NCBI RefSeq assembly: GCF_011046895.1
Contig: NZ_CP049250.1
Location: 3,311,737 to 3,375,736 of the forward strand
Direction of reading: 5' to 3'
Origin: Rhizobium rhizoryzae
GTDB taxonomy: Bacteria; Pseudomonadota; Alphaproteobacteria; Rhizobiales; Rhizobiaceae
Length of the DNA stretch: 64,000 bases
Shown here: piece by piece, positions 24,069 to 32,711 of the stretch
Layout: each line of letters opens with the position of its first letter
How positions within the stretch are numbered: the first letter of the stretch is position 1
Notes under the pieces: model-generated
Database searches by the model: none
The model's input: the letters and a program-made list of their open reading frames with translations, nothing else
Told to the model about the DNA's origin: nothing
Made by a program: the position numbers and the translations under genes

Positions 24069-24782
24069 TTACTGCCAGACGATGATGCGGGCCTTGTTGG
24101 GCACGCGCTCGTAGAGATCGATGATGTCCTGGTTCATCAGGCGCACGCAGCCGGATGACACGGCCTTGCCGATGGAGTTCCATTCCGGATTTCCGTGCAG
24201 GCGATAGAGCGTGTCCTTGCCGTTCTGGAAAATGTAGAGCGCACGCGCACCAAGTGGGTTCATCAGGCCTGGCTCCATGCCGCCCGTGCCCGGACCATAT
24301 TTGGCGAGCTGCGGCTGACGGGCGACCATTTCGGACGGCGGCGTCCATTTCGGCCATTTCTGACGCCACTGGATGACGCCCTCGCCCTGCCAGGCAAAGC
24401 CTTCGCGGCCAATGCCTACACCGTAGCGCATGGCAGTCTGGCCACCGGATTCGACCAGATAGAGGAAGCGCTGCTGCGTATCCACCACCACGGTGCCTGC
24501 CGGTTCGCCGGTTTCGTTCGGCACACGCTGGCGATAGAAGCGCGGCGGGATCTTCCAGTAGGGAACCGCCGGAATGACGAAGCCGCCATCGACGATTTCG
24601 CCATAGGTCGCGTCCAGTTCCGGCGAGCGGCCGGGTGGGAGAGCGGGAGCGAAAGCGGGCGAAGCGGCCGCGATGGGCGTGAAACGCTGTGGACCGGAGG
24701 ATGCGCAACCCGCGAGCGTGGATGCAGTGCCGACGGCGAGCAAGCTCAGGAGGCGGCGGCGGCTTAAAAGATCAGTTGTCAT
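24069..24782 (-). CDS. L,D-transpeptidase, YkuD family (copy 1)
   Basis: A 237-residue lipoprotein. The N-terminus SRRRLLSLLAVGTASTLAGC combines a twin-arginine-like run with a lipobox (LAGC), so export and lipidation are likely. The YkuD domain (about 95-237) ends with the catalytic motif of this family: HGNPEWNSIGKAVSSGCVRL, where SSGCVR holds the nucleophilic Cys. Such enzymes make 3-3 cross-links or anchor proteins to peptidoglycan, important in Rhizobiaceae with polar growth. It is about 55% similar by eye to the second copy at 25262-26080. Confidence 0.9.
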   Translation of the reverse strand: MTTDLLSRRRLLSLLAVGTASTLAGCASSGPQRFTPIAAASPAFAPALPPGRSPELDATYGEIVDGGFVIPAVPYWKIPPRFYRQRVPNETGEPAGTVVVDTQQRFLYLVESGGQTAMRYGVGIGREGFAWQGEGVIQWRQKWPKWTPPSEMVARQPQLAKYGPGTGGMEPGLMNPLGARALYIFQNGKDTLYRLHGNPEWNSIGKAVSSGCVRLMNQDIIDLYERVPNKARIIVWQ

Positions 24783-24991
24783 GAGGCCGGATATACTTCT
24801 TCACTAGAACGGCGGTTGGAACACCGGGCGGTACTCCAAAAAACGCCAACCAACGGATGATCGCGACAATGGTTCCCCGATTGTGGCCAGAAGAAGTATA
24901 AGGCGCCTTAATTTAGGAGATAGTGTTGCATCCAGCACCTTAACGTGAGCCGGGTGTGATCATAGAACCACAATATGAGTGCCTGTTGTGT
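24783..24991. other. Intergenic region with an 11 bp inverted repeat
   Basis: TATACTTCTTC (24792-24802) is repeated inverted as GAAGAAGTATA (24890-24900), about 88 bp apart, with GGTTGG/CCAACC pairing inside. It lies at the promoter side of transpeptidase copy 1. It could be a small palindromic element or a regulatory structure; nothing else is evident. Confidence 0.35.
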
Positions 24992-25264
24992 TAGAGCGGA
25001 GTTCGACCTGATTGAATCATTCTGCAGCAATGGATTTTCATCAGGATCAAGGATTTTGCCGATGGGCATATCGGGATATACGTCCGAGGCGAAAGCCGAA
25101 GGTAATGGCGAAAATACATGCTGCCCAGAGGGTTGGCCGAAACCGGCCGTCCACTTTGTCGAAGGGCTTGGGCGTATGCTACGGCTACGCCGCTCGCCCT
25201 TCTCCTCGTGGAACAACCGGTTTGGGCCAACAGAATTGATCCAATCAGGTCGAATTCCGCTCTA
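24992..25264. mobile_element. MITE with 31-32 bp terminal inverted repeats and TA duplication
   Basis: A 269 bp non-coding element (24994-25262) flanked by TA on both sides. Its ends are imperfect inverted repeats: left GAGCGGAGTTCGACCTGATT and right (reverse complement) GAGCGGAATTCGACCTGATT, continuing to about 31-32 bp. The TA target duplication is typical of MITEs mobilised by IS630/Tc1-mariner transposases. The right TA plus the first element base form the TAG stop codon of transpeptidase copy 2. No transposase is encoded. Confidence 0.8.
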
Positions 25265-26080
25265 GATGACCACAATTGGGCTGGAGGCAGGGACACGGTC
25301 ATAGAGATCGATCACGTCCTGATTGAACATGCGCACACAGCCGGATGAGGTGGCTTTGCCGATCGACTGCCAGTCGGGCGTTCCATGGACGCGGTAGAGG
25401 GTATCCTTACCATCCTTGAAGATATAGAGGGCGCGCGCGCCGAGCGGATTGTTCAACCCCGGCAGAGCCCCGCCTTCTGCGGCGGCAAACTGGCGCAGTT
25501 CCGGCTGGCGCTCAACCATATCCTGTGGCGGTGTCCAGCGCGGCCATTTCGCCTTCCACTGAATGGTGCCCCTGCCCGTCCAGGCGAAACCATCGCGACC
25601 GAGACCGACGCCGTAGCGGATCGCCTTGCCACCGGGTTGAACCAGATAGAGAAAGCGTTGCTTCGTATCGACCACGATGGTGCCGGGCGCCTCCATCGTC
25701 TGATAGTCCACTTCCTGTCGCAGATAGCGGGCATCCACGCGGCTATAGGGAATGGCAGGAAGCGTGTGCCCGTCATCGCGGATGCCGGCGTAATAGGTGC
25801 GATGCACAGGGTTCGAAACCGGCATGCCATAGGTCTGGTGAAACTGCGTCTGGTAAAGCTGGCGTTTCTGCGGAATGGCCTGCTGCTTCTGCGTGGGCTG
25901 CGGCTGCGGTTCAGGCGGCGAGGATGGATTGTAGAACACCGGCGCCGTTTCCTGCACGAAGACATCCGGGTTCATGCGGCTGGTATCGGTCACCAGAATG
26001 CAGCCCGACAGCATGGTGGAGGTTGCCATCAATGCGGCGAGCGTGGACAGGAGCTTGGGCTGGCGAGGATGATGCGGCAT
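25262..26080 (-). CDS. L,D-transpeptidase, YkuD family (copy 2)
   Basis: A 272-residue lipoprotein paralogous to the gene at 24069-24782. The N-terminus ends in MLSGC, a lipobox, followed by a Pro/Gln-rich linker (PPEPQPQPTQKQQ) about 50-75. The YkuD domain contains HGTPDWQSIGKATSSGCVRM with the catalytic Cys. The last residues read PIVVI; in copy 1 the equivalent end is RIIVWQ. The stop codon lies at the junction with the MITE: before insertion the codon would have read TAA at the same place, so the protein is unchanged. Confidence 0.9.
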   Translation of the reverse strand: MPHHPRQPKLLSTLAALMATSTMLSGCILVTDTSRMNPDVFVQETAPVFYNPSSPPEPQPQPTQKQQAIPQKRQLYQTQFHQTYGMPVSNPVHRTYYAGIRDDGHTLPAIPYSRVDARYLRQEVDYQTMEAPGTIVVDTKQRFLYLVQPGGKAIRYGVGLGRDGFAWTGRGTIQWKAKWPRWTPPQDMVERQPELRQFAAAEGGALPGLNNPLGARALYIFKDGKDTLYRVHGTPDWQSIGKATSSGCVRMFNQDVIDLYDRVPASSPIVVI

Positions 26081-26211
26081 GAGATCGCTTCCGGCAGATG
26101 ACGTCGGGCGCGATCATGACAGCCCCAACTTTCGCGAGGCTGGCGTATGCAATCAGTTCTTGAACACATGGCGGTGCCGCGAAACCGCGTCACACCTGTG
26201 GGGGCCATGCA

Positions 26212-27183
26212 TCAGGCTCCATATTCCTTGAAGAAGCGGATGCTTTCGACCACGGCACCGGGAACGACGCCGTTGTGGTTTCCCGGCAGAAGACGATGAT
26301 CGACGCGCATGCCCGCTGCGCGCCCACGCTCGATGGTCAGTTGATGATTGCGGTCGAACGGTCGCTCTTCCGTACCCCTCAACAGAAGCGTCGGGCACTT
26401 CAGGCTATGCCCGAAGCACACGGAAGAGCGCATGATGAATTCCTGCGGGTTATGCGGATCGAAGCGGATTTCCTCGTCAAAGCGACCAAAATAGCGCCAG
26501 GCATCGACGCCGGCAGACATGGGAACCGATGCCTTGAACATGGGTTCCGCCATGCTGGCCAGCAGGGCCAGCGTTCCACCATTGCTGTGACCCGCCAGAT
26601 AGAGCCTGTTCTTGTCGACCCCCGGCAGACTTTCCAGATGACGCGCCGCAGCAAGCGCATCCGATGTCTCGTCGTAGAAACCGGAATAATCTCCCGGTTG
26701 ACCGTTCTCTCCCCGGAAGGAGGGAAGCATGACGACAAAACCCGCATCGGCATAGGGCTTCATCAATTGCCAATGTCCATCTCCGGTCGCATTGCCCCCG
26801 TGCAGGAACAGAACGCCGGGCCTCAACTGGTCCGAAGGCTCGTAATCGTTGACCCAGGCGACCAACTGAAGACTTCCGTCCGGTCCGCCCGCATAGGTGA
26901 TGCGCTGCGCGCCTGGCGGCTTGCCCAGCGGAGAGGACGTTTCCGGCGAAGGCCCCTTGACCAGAAGCCGCGTGCGGAAATGCATGCGGGCCTGCGCATA
27001 ATCCATCCGCTCCAGCGGCGGCACTTCGGGGATCGGAAATTCCGGCTTGCGCTCTGCTGCTGCGCCTTGAACGGCTGGCGGGATTTGCCCTACTGGCGCT
27101 GGCAGAACCTGAGCGCGAGCGAGATAAGGTGCAGCGAGGCTCAAACCTACACCCGAAAGCAAGACACGGCGATTGAGGAGCAT
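26212..27183 (-). CDS. Alpha/beta hydrolase, dienelactone-hydrolase-like
   Basis: A 323-residue exported hydrolase. The N-terminus LLNRRVLLSGVGLSLAAPYL then ARAQ resembles a Tat or Sec signal, so it probably acts in the periplasm. The fold is shown by the oxyanion segment VLFLHGGNATGDG, the nucleophile elbow GHSNGG (Ser in the centre) and a final His in LLPGNHNGVVPG. It resembles prolyl-oligopeptidase/DLH-type esterases; the substrate is unknown. The ATG at 27183 was chosen as the only start that places the signal peptide first. Upstream is a 308 bp AT-rich region shared with the chemoreceptor gene. Confidence 0.8.
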   Translation of the reverse strand: MLLNRRVLLSGVGLSLAAPYLARAQVLPAPVGQIPPAVQGAAAERKPEFPIPEVPPLERMDYAQARMHFRTRLLVKGPSPETSSPLGKPPGAQRITYAGGPDGSLQLVAWVNDYEPSDQLRPGVLFLHGGNATGDGHWQLMKPYADAGFVVMLPSFRGENGQPGDYSGFYDETSDALAAARHLESLPGVDKNRLYLAGHSNGGTLALLASMAEPMFKASVPMSAGVDAWRYFGRFDEEIRFDPHNPQEFIMRSSVCFGHSLKCPTLLLRGTEERPFDRNHQLTIERGRAAGMRVDHRLLPGNHNGVVPGAVVESIRFFKEYGA

Positions 27184-27491
27184 GGGCAGACCCGAGACAT
27201 GACGCGATGCAATAAAAGCTAGCGCGCCGGAGATGAAACTCAAGCGGTCGACGTTCACAACTAGCTGATATGCAAGCACCGCTTCCGCATAGGCGCCGCC
27301 GGTTTGGAGCTCATCACCCTCTCCGCCGCACACTTTCGAATCTTGTGCCAATAATTTATTGATGCATCGCACGTATAAATTGATACGTATAATAGATATA
27401 TAATATATTATGCCAGTGTTATCTGTAATTTAACATGTATAGAATCATTTTTACACCATCTGAACATTCGCGATCGTAGGAAATTGAGAAC
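27184..27491. promoter_or_regulatory. AT-rich divergent promoter region
   Basis: 308 bp between the hydrolase and chemoreceptor starts. A very AT-rich core (27370-27440) contains TATAAT-like sequences on both strands and the direct repeat ACGTATAA at 27371-27378 and 27385-27392. No clear operator was assigned. Confidence 0.4.
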
Positions 27492-29714
27492 ATGCTCAAT
27501 AACTTAAACATTTCTCAGAAGGTTTATGGCGGCTTCGGGCTCTTTATCGCCTTGTTGTGCATCATTGCGGGTGCGTCGGTCGTGTCGAGCATGTCCTCGA
27601 AGGATCATCTGGCAGACTACGAGGACCTGTCGAAACTGGTTGCAGAAAGCAGCCGAATCCAGAGCAGCATGCTGGAGGCGCGGGTCGCCTTCCTTAACTA
27701 CAGAATGATCCAGATGGAGACGACGAAGAAAGATCTTCTATCCCATCTCGGGGAGGCAGGGGCCACCGCATCCAGGATGATGGCCAAGGCTCGGACCGAA
27801 GCGGAAAAGGCGTCGATCTCTGGATTTGCCGAACAGGCCAAGCAGTATGGAGAAAATTTCTCGAAGGTCGCGGGCCTCCAGGAAAACTTGAACAAGGTTG
27901 TTGCGGCGCAGGCAGATCTCGGGACGGACCTGATCAAAGCTCTGACGAGGCTGAGCACGGCGCTCAATGATGCCGGCAATGTTGAGGCCGCTTTCGAGAT
28001 CGGACGTCTGGAACACATGGTGTTCACCATCCAGTTGAACGCGGGAAAATATCTGGCGAGTGGCTCCGAACGTGACTACGAGGCCGCGCAGGATGCGGGC
28101 ATCGAGGCGCGAGACCAGATCGGCAGCGTCGAAGCGCTGATCAAGGATGCCAAGCAAAAAGCCACGATGAGCGAGGTCGGTCAGAACATCGTAACCTACA
28201 TTGCGGGCGTGGATGAAAGCCGCAAGCTGGCAAACGAGCGCAACCGCATCATTGATCGAACCATGAACAAGATCGGGCCCAGCCTGACCAAGGCAATCGA
28301 CGACTTCACGACTGCGCTGAAACAGGAACAGGCCAACCTGGGATCAACGATCGCAGCAACGATGGACAGGAGCGTGCTTACATCTGTCGTGCTGGGGGCC
28401 GGCGCCTTCGTTCTGGCAGTCATACTTGCGACGATCATGGCCCGCAGCCTGACAAGGCCGGTTCATGCCCTGACACGCGCCATGGGCGACCTTGCCGCCA
28501 ACAATCTGGAGACGCAGATACCAGGCCTTCGCGAACGCAACGAGCTGGGTGAAATGGCACGCGCCGTGGACGTGTTCAAGCAGAACGCCATCCGTATGCG
28601 GGAACTGACGGCGCAGGAAACCGCCCTTCAGGAAAAGAACGCCGACCTGCAATCCAACATCGCTGTCGTTGTCGATGCCGCCGTTGCCGGTAACTTCAGC
28701 AAACGCATCACCAAATCCTATGACAATCCGGCGCTCGATGCCTTTGCGACCAATGTGAACAAGCTGGTGGAATCCGTGGATGCAGGCGTGACAGAGACCC
28801 AGCGGGTGGTAGCGTCGCTTGCCCATGGCGACCTTACGGCCTCCATGTCCGGAAACTTCCAGGGTGCGTTCGCCGATCTGCAAACCAACGTCAATGACAC
28901 CATGCGCACGCTTCGCACGCTGATGGACGAGGTTCGCCATGCGGCGGACATGATCAATGGCGGAGCCGGCGAAATCCGTTCCGCCTCCGACGACCTGTCG
29001 CGCAGAACCGAAACACAGGCGGCTGCGCTGGAGGAAACCTCGTCTGCACTTCAGGAGATCACTTCTGCGGTCCGTACCTCGACCGAGAAGGCTCAGTCCT
29101 CCAGCCGGATGGTCACGGAAGCGCGCGAGTTCGCCGAGCGTTCATCCGGCGTCGTCGAGCAGGCGACCTCGGCAATGGGACGGATTGAGCAAGCCTCTAG
29201 CGAAATCGCCCAAATTACCAATGTGATTGACGAGATCGCCTTCCAGACCAACCTTCTTGCACTGAATGCCGGTGTTGAAGCCGCCCGCGCAGGCGAAGCC
29301 GGAAAGGGGTTCGCCGTCGTGGCGCAGGAAGTTCGCGAACTGGCGCAACGCTCTGCAACAGCGGCAAAGGACATCAAGGCGCTGATCAGCAAATCGTCCC
29401 ATGAGGTGGAGGCTGGCGTTAAACTGGTCGTTTCCACCGGCGAGGCGCTGCGGGAAATCAAGGAGAAAGTCATTGGCGTCGCGACACAGGTGACATCCAT
29501 CGCACAGGCGGCACAGGAACAATCCACCGGGCTGCTGGAAGTCAGCAATGCGGTGAACCAGATGGACCAGATGACACAGCAGAACGCCGCCATGGTAGAG
29601 GAAGCGGCAGCCGGGACCTCGCGCCTGGCGGAGGAAACGGATCACCTCAGATCACTCGTCGCACGCTTCAAGGTTCAAGCCGATACCGCCAGCGGTGGAC
29701 GACGCGCAGCCTGA
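27492..29714 (+). CDS. Methyl-accepting chemotaxis protein
   Basis: A 740-residue chemoreceptor. Membrane helix 1 is at about 10-34 and helix 2 at about 293-315, enclosing a helical periplasmic sensor of the HBM/four-helix type. A HAMP domain follows (315-370), a second HAMP-like region lies at about 390-470, and the long helical signalling domain ends near 735. The hairpin tip that binds CheW and CheA is [20 protein letters not shown]. Glu/Gln/Ala-rich methylation helices flank it. There is no C-terminal CheR-binding pentapeptide. The ligand is unknown. AGGAAA precedes the start. Confidence 0.92.
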   Translation: MLNNLNISQKVYGGFGLFIALLCIIAGASVVSSMSSKDHLADYEDLSKLVAESSRIQSSMLEARVAFLNYRMIQMETTKKDLLSHLGEAGATASRMMAKARTEAEKASISGFAEQAKQYGENFSKVAGLQENLNKVVAAQADLGTDLIKALTRLSTALNDAGNVEAAFEIGRLEHMVFTIQLNAGKYLASGSERDYEAAQDAGIEARDQIGSVEALIKDAKQKATMSEVGQNIVTYIAGVDESRKLANERNRIIDRTMNKIGPSLTKAIDDFTTALKQEQANLGSTIAATMDRSVLTSVVLGAGAFVLAVILATIMARSLTRPVHALTRAMGDLAANNLETQIPGLRERNELGEMARAVDVFKQNAIRMRELTAQETALQEKNADLQSNIAVVVDAAVAGNFSKRITKSYDNPALDAFATNVNKLVESVDAGVTETQRVVASLAHGDLTASMSGNFQGAFADLQTNVNDTMRTLRTLMDEVRHAADMINGGAGEIRSASDDLSRRTETQAAALEETSSALQEITSAVRTSTEKAQSSSRMVTEAREFAERSSGVVEQATSAMGRIEQASSEIAQITNVIDEIAFQTNLLALNAGVEAARAGEAGKGFAVVAQEVRELAQRSATAAKDIKALISKSSHEVEAGVKLVVSTGEALREIKEKVIGVATQVTSIAQAAQEQSTGLLEVSNAVNQMDQMTQQNAAMVEEAAAGTSRLAEETDHLRSLVARFKVQADTASGGRRAA

Positions 29715-29757
29715 CCGGTTGATGTGGACATCGATCCGGACCAAGTCCGGTCACAGC

Positions 29758-31407
29758 TCACTCGGCCGTGGTTTTCGCATCCACCATGGCCGTCAGCGTC
29801 ACAAGCCGGTCTGCATCGCGCGGCAGCTTGTCCATCCGCAAGCGGGAGATGCGCGGAAACCGCATGGCAACTCCCGACTTGTGGCGCGTGGAGCGGTTGA
29901 TGCCTTCAAAAGCCACTTCCAGCACGAAACCGAAACCGGGTTCGGCCCTGACGGACCGGACCGGCCCAAAACGCTCCACCGTGTTATCGCGCACGAACTT
30001 GTCCAGCACTTCCAGTTCTGCATCGGTGAAGCCGAAATAGGCCTTGCCGACCGGCACCAGTTGCTCAGCCCCGCCCTCCCCTTCCGCCCAGACGCCGAAG
30101 GTGAAATCCGAGTAATAGCTGGAGCGCTTGCCGTGGCCGCGCTGCGCATACATCATGACGGCATCAATGTTGAACGGGTCGCGCTTCCACTTGAACCAAG
30201 GCCCCTTCAAACGTCCGGCCTGATAGACGCTGTCGCGCCGCTTGATCATGACGCCTTCGATGACGGGATCGGGAGGAGCGAGCCGTAGCTGATCGAGTTG
30301 CAGCCAGCTCTGGAAATCGATCAGCGGGGAAATGTCGAAGCGGTCATGCGGCGCTTTTTCGATGACCTCTGCCAGCTCCTCGCGCCGCTGAATATAGCTG
30401 CGTGCGCGGATATCCTCATCGCGGTCGAACAACAGGTCGTAGGCGCGCACGAAAGCCGGATAGTCTTCCAGCATTCTGGTGTTGACGGTTTTTCGGTTCA
30501 ACCGCTGCTGAAGATCGGAAAAGGTGCGGGTCGCGCTGTTGGAGCGAGCCGTGCCGCCGACCAGCAGTTCCCCATCGACGACGCCCTCGAAGTTGATCGC
30601 CTCTATGACATCCGGAAAGGCACCGGAAATATCATCGCCGGAGCGGGAATAAAGCTTCTTCGTACCGCCGAAGCTCGACATCTGGACGCGAATGCCATCC
30701 CATTTCCACTCGGCGGCGTAATCATCCGGATTGAGCTTGTCGAGATCGCCCTCTTCCACGGGATTGGCCAGCATGACGGAGTGAAAGATGGCAGGCGTTG
30801 CCAGCACCGGCTTCTCCGCTTTGCCCTCCAGCCAGGCAAACAGCGGCTCGTAGGGCGGCTCAAGTCCGTGCCAGAGCGTTTCGATTTCGGTGACGTCTTT
30901 TTTCAGGCCATCTGGACCGCTCATCTCGGCCAGCGCCTGCTTGGCAAGACGCGCCGAAACACCGATGCGCAGAGAACCGGTGGCGAGCTTGAGAAAGGCA
31001 AACCGGCTGGAGTGATCGAGCTGATCCAGCAGATCGCGCACGGCGGAGCGAACTTCCGTGCGGCCCAGCGAATTCATGCGATGCACCACTTCGCCAAGAC
31101 GCGGCTGCTCCGCCTCGCCGACATGCTCCTTCTCGCCGCCATCCCAGATCAGCGATATGGTTTCGGCGAGGTCACCGACATAATCATAGGAATATTGAAA
31201 GAGAACGGGATCGAGCTTTTCGAGCGCCAGTTCCTTCAGCAGTGCAGGCTTGATGGCCTTCAGATCCAGCGTTCCGGCCAATGCCGCCAGCCCATAGCCA
31301 CGGTCGGGATCCGGGGTCGAGCGGAAATAATCGGTGAGCAAGGTCAGCTTGCCATTGCGCGATGGAGTGAGAACGAGGCGGTCGAGCAGTGTTGCGAAGG
31401 ATTTCAT
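29758..31407 (-). CDS. ATP-dependent DNA ligase (cisplatin damage response type)
   Basis: A 549-residue ATP-dependent ligase with the adenylation lysine in EWKWDGIR (KWDG, 235-238). An N-terminal alpha-helical domain (1-200) precedes the catalytic core and an OB-fold domain (about 410-549). The organisation matches the bacterial LigB/LigC-like ligases named for cisplatin response, which work with a beta-CASP exonuclease, an Lhr-type helicase and a phosphoesterase. The exonuclease is present at 31661-32671, separated by a palindromic element; helicase and phosphoesterase genes are not seen in this window. Confidence 0.9.
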   Translation of the reverse strand: MKSFATLLDRLVLTPSRNGKLTLLTDYFRSTPDPDRGYGLAALAGTLDLKAIKPALLKELALEKLDPVLFQYSYDYVGDLAETISLIWDGGEKEHVGEAEQPRLGEVVHRMNSLGRTEVRSAVRDLLDQLDHSSRFAFLKLATGSLRIGVSARLAKQALAEMSGPDGLKKDVTEIETLWHGLEPPYEPLFAWLEGKAEKPVLATPAIFHSVMLANPVEEGDLDKLNPDDYAAEWKWDGIRVQMSSFGGTKKLYSRSGDDISGAFPDVIEAINFEGVVDGELLVGGTARSNSATRTFSDLQQRLNRKTVNTRMLEDYPAFVRAYDLLFDRDEDIRARSYIQRREELAEVIEKAPHDRFDISPLIDFQSWLQLDQLRLAPPDPVIEGVMIKRRDSVYQAGRLKGPWFKWKRDPFNIDAVMMYAQRGHGKRSSYYSDFTFGVWAEGEGGAEQLVPVGKAYFGFTDAELEVLDKFVRDNTVERFGPVRSVRAEPGFGFVLEVAFEGINRSTRHKSGVAMRFPRISRLRMDKLPRDADRLVTLTAMVDAKTTAE

Positions 31408-31452
31408 GGGTTAAACCTTCGCGATGGCGCATGACGGAAGCTGGAACGAAAT

Positions 31453-31638
31453 ACCCCCCTCTGCCCTGCCGGGCATCTCCCCCTCAAGGGGGGAGATCGG
31501 CAGAACGGTGACCCGCTCAGAATAAAGAATGCGAGGTGGAAAGGCGAATACAGCTTTTGTCGTCCAATTGGATCGACGCGTTGCCACGAGTCGATCTCCC
31601 CCCTTGAGGGGGAGATGCCCGGCAGGACAGAGGGGGGT
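31453..31638. repeat. Intergenic palindromic element, copy 1
   Basis: 186 bp element with 47 bp terminal arms (31453-31499 and 31592-31638) that are inverted copies differing at one position. Arms begin ACCCCCCTCTGCCCTGCCGG and contain CTCCCCCTCAAGGGGGGAGA, itself a hairpin. It lies between the exonuclease and ligase genes. A second copy lies at 52177. It looks like a rhizobial intergenic repeat family; no coding sequence. Confidence 0.85.
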
Positions 31639-31660
31639 GCCTATCAAACATTTCATCAGC

Positions 31661-32671
31661 TCAATCCCCCTCGTCTTCGTAGCCCACGAGATGCAGTGGC
31701 TTGGCAGGCAGGCCCTGAAGCTCGCACCAGCGTACCAGCGCCTCTTCCCGCCCATGTGTGACCCACACTTCCTGCGGGGAGATTTCCCGAATTGTCTCCA
31801 GCAGCTCCGGCCAGTCGCAGTGATCGGAAATGACCAGTGGCAGTTCCACGCCCCCTTGCTTGGCGCGCTGGCGCACCATCATCCAGCCGGAGGCAAACGA
31901 AATCAGCGGCTCGTTGAAACGCCGTGCCCAACGATCCTGAAACGCCGAGGGCGGGCCGACCACGATGGCGCCATGAAAGGCAGATGGATCTTTCTTCTCG
32001 ATGGTCGCGGGGCGCAGTTCCCCAAGCTCTATGCCTTGGCTCACATAGTAATCGCAGAGCTTGGCCAAGGCGCCATGGATGAAGATGGGTTTGTCATAGC
32101 CGCAATCGCGGATGAGGCGGATGACGCGCTGCGCCTTGCCAAGCGAATAGGCGCCCACCAGATGCGTGCGCTCCGGGAACTGGCGAATGGAGGCCAGCAG
32201 TTTGCGCGTTTCAGCCTTGGGATCGGGGTGATGAAAGACCGGCAGGCCGAAGGTAGCCTCGGTAATGAAGACATCGCAGGGCACCGGCTGGAACGGCGCG
32301 CAGGTGGGATCGACGCCGCGCTTGTAATCGCCGGACACCACGATGCGCAGGCCATCCCGTTCAATGGCGATCTGCGCAGACCCCAGCACGTGGCCTGCGG
32401 GATGAAAGTGGACCGATACGCCATCGACATCGATTACCTCGCCCCACTCGGCAGCCTGCTCACTGCGGGTGAAATCCTCGCCATAGCGCAGCGCCATGAT
32501 ATCCAGCGTCTGGCGTGTCGCCAGCACCTTGCCGTGGCCGGCACGGGCGTGATCTGAATGACCATGGGTGATGAGCGCCCGCTCGACGGGGCGCACAGGA
32601 TCGACGTGGAACTTGCCAAGCGGGCAATAGAGCCCGGCGGGCGTGGGATGCAGCAGCGCCTCTGGTTTCAT
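31661..32671 (-). CDS. Ligase-associated exonuclease (beta-CASP metallo-beta-lactamase)
   Basis: A 336-residue nuclease of the metallo-beta-lactamase/beta-CASP superfamily, like the bacterial ligase-associated exonucleases related to SNM1/Artemis. The metal-binding motif is THGHSDHARAGHG (HxHxDH, 36-41), with later acidic and His ligands in PAGHVLGSAQ (about 90-100) and SGDYKRG. The C-terminal VISDHCDWPEL and VTHGREEAL fit the beta-CASP part. It is upstream of the DNA ligase on the same strand and should be co-transcribed, with the palindromic element between them. Confidence 0.9.
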   Translation of the reverse strand: MKPEALLHPTPAGLYCPLGKFHVDPVRPVERALITHGHSDHARAGHGKVLATRQTLDIMALRYGEDFTRSEQAAEWGEVIDVDGVSVHFHPAGHVLGSAQIAIERDGLRIVVSGDYKRGVDPTCAPFQPVPCDVFITEATFGLPVFHHPDPKAETRKLLASIRQFPERTHLVGAYSLGKAQRVIRLIRDCGYDKPIFIHGALAKLCDYYVSQGIELGELRPATIEKKDPSAFHGAIVVGPPSAFQDRWARRFNEPLISFASGWMMVRQRAKQGGVELPLVISDHCDWPELLETIREISPQEVWVTHGREEALVRWCELQGLPAKPLHLVGYEDEGD

Positions 32672-32711
32672 GCCGTTGAAGATAGGCAGAAATCCTCCCT
32701 TTGAAAGGGAA

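Noticed and set aside
26212..27372. Longer hydrolase start at 27372
   Set aside because: It would put 63 residues in front of the signal peptide and cross the divergent promoter region.
29736..29750. CCGGAC-CAA-GTCCGG hairpin as a terminator
   Set aside because: It is in the right place between convergent genes, but it has a 3-base loop, a short stem and no T-run, so support is weak.
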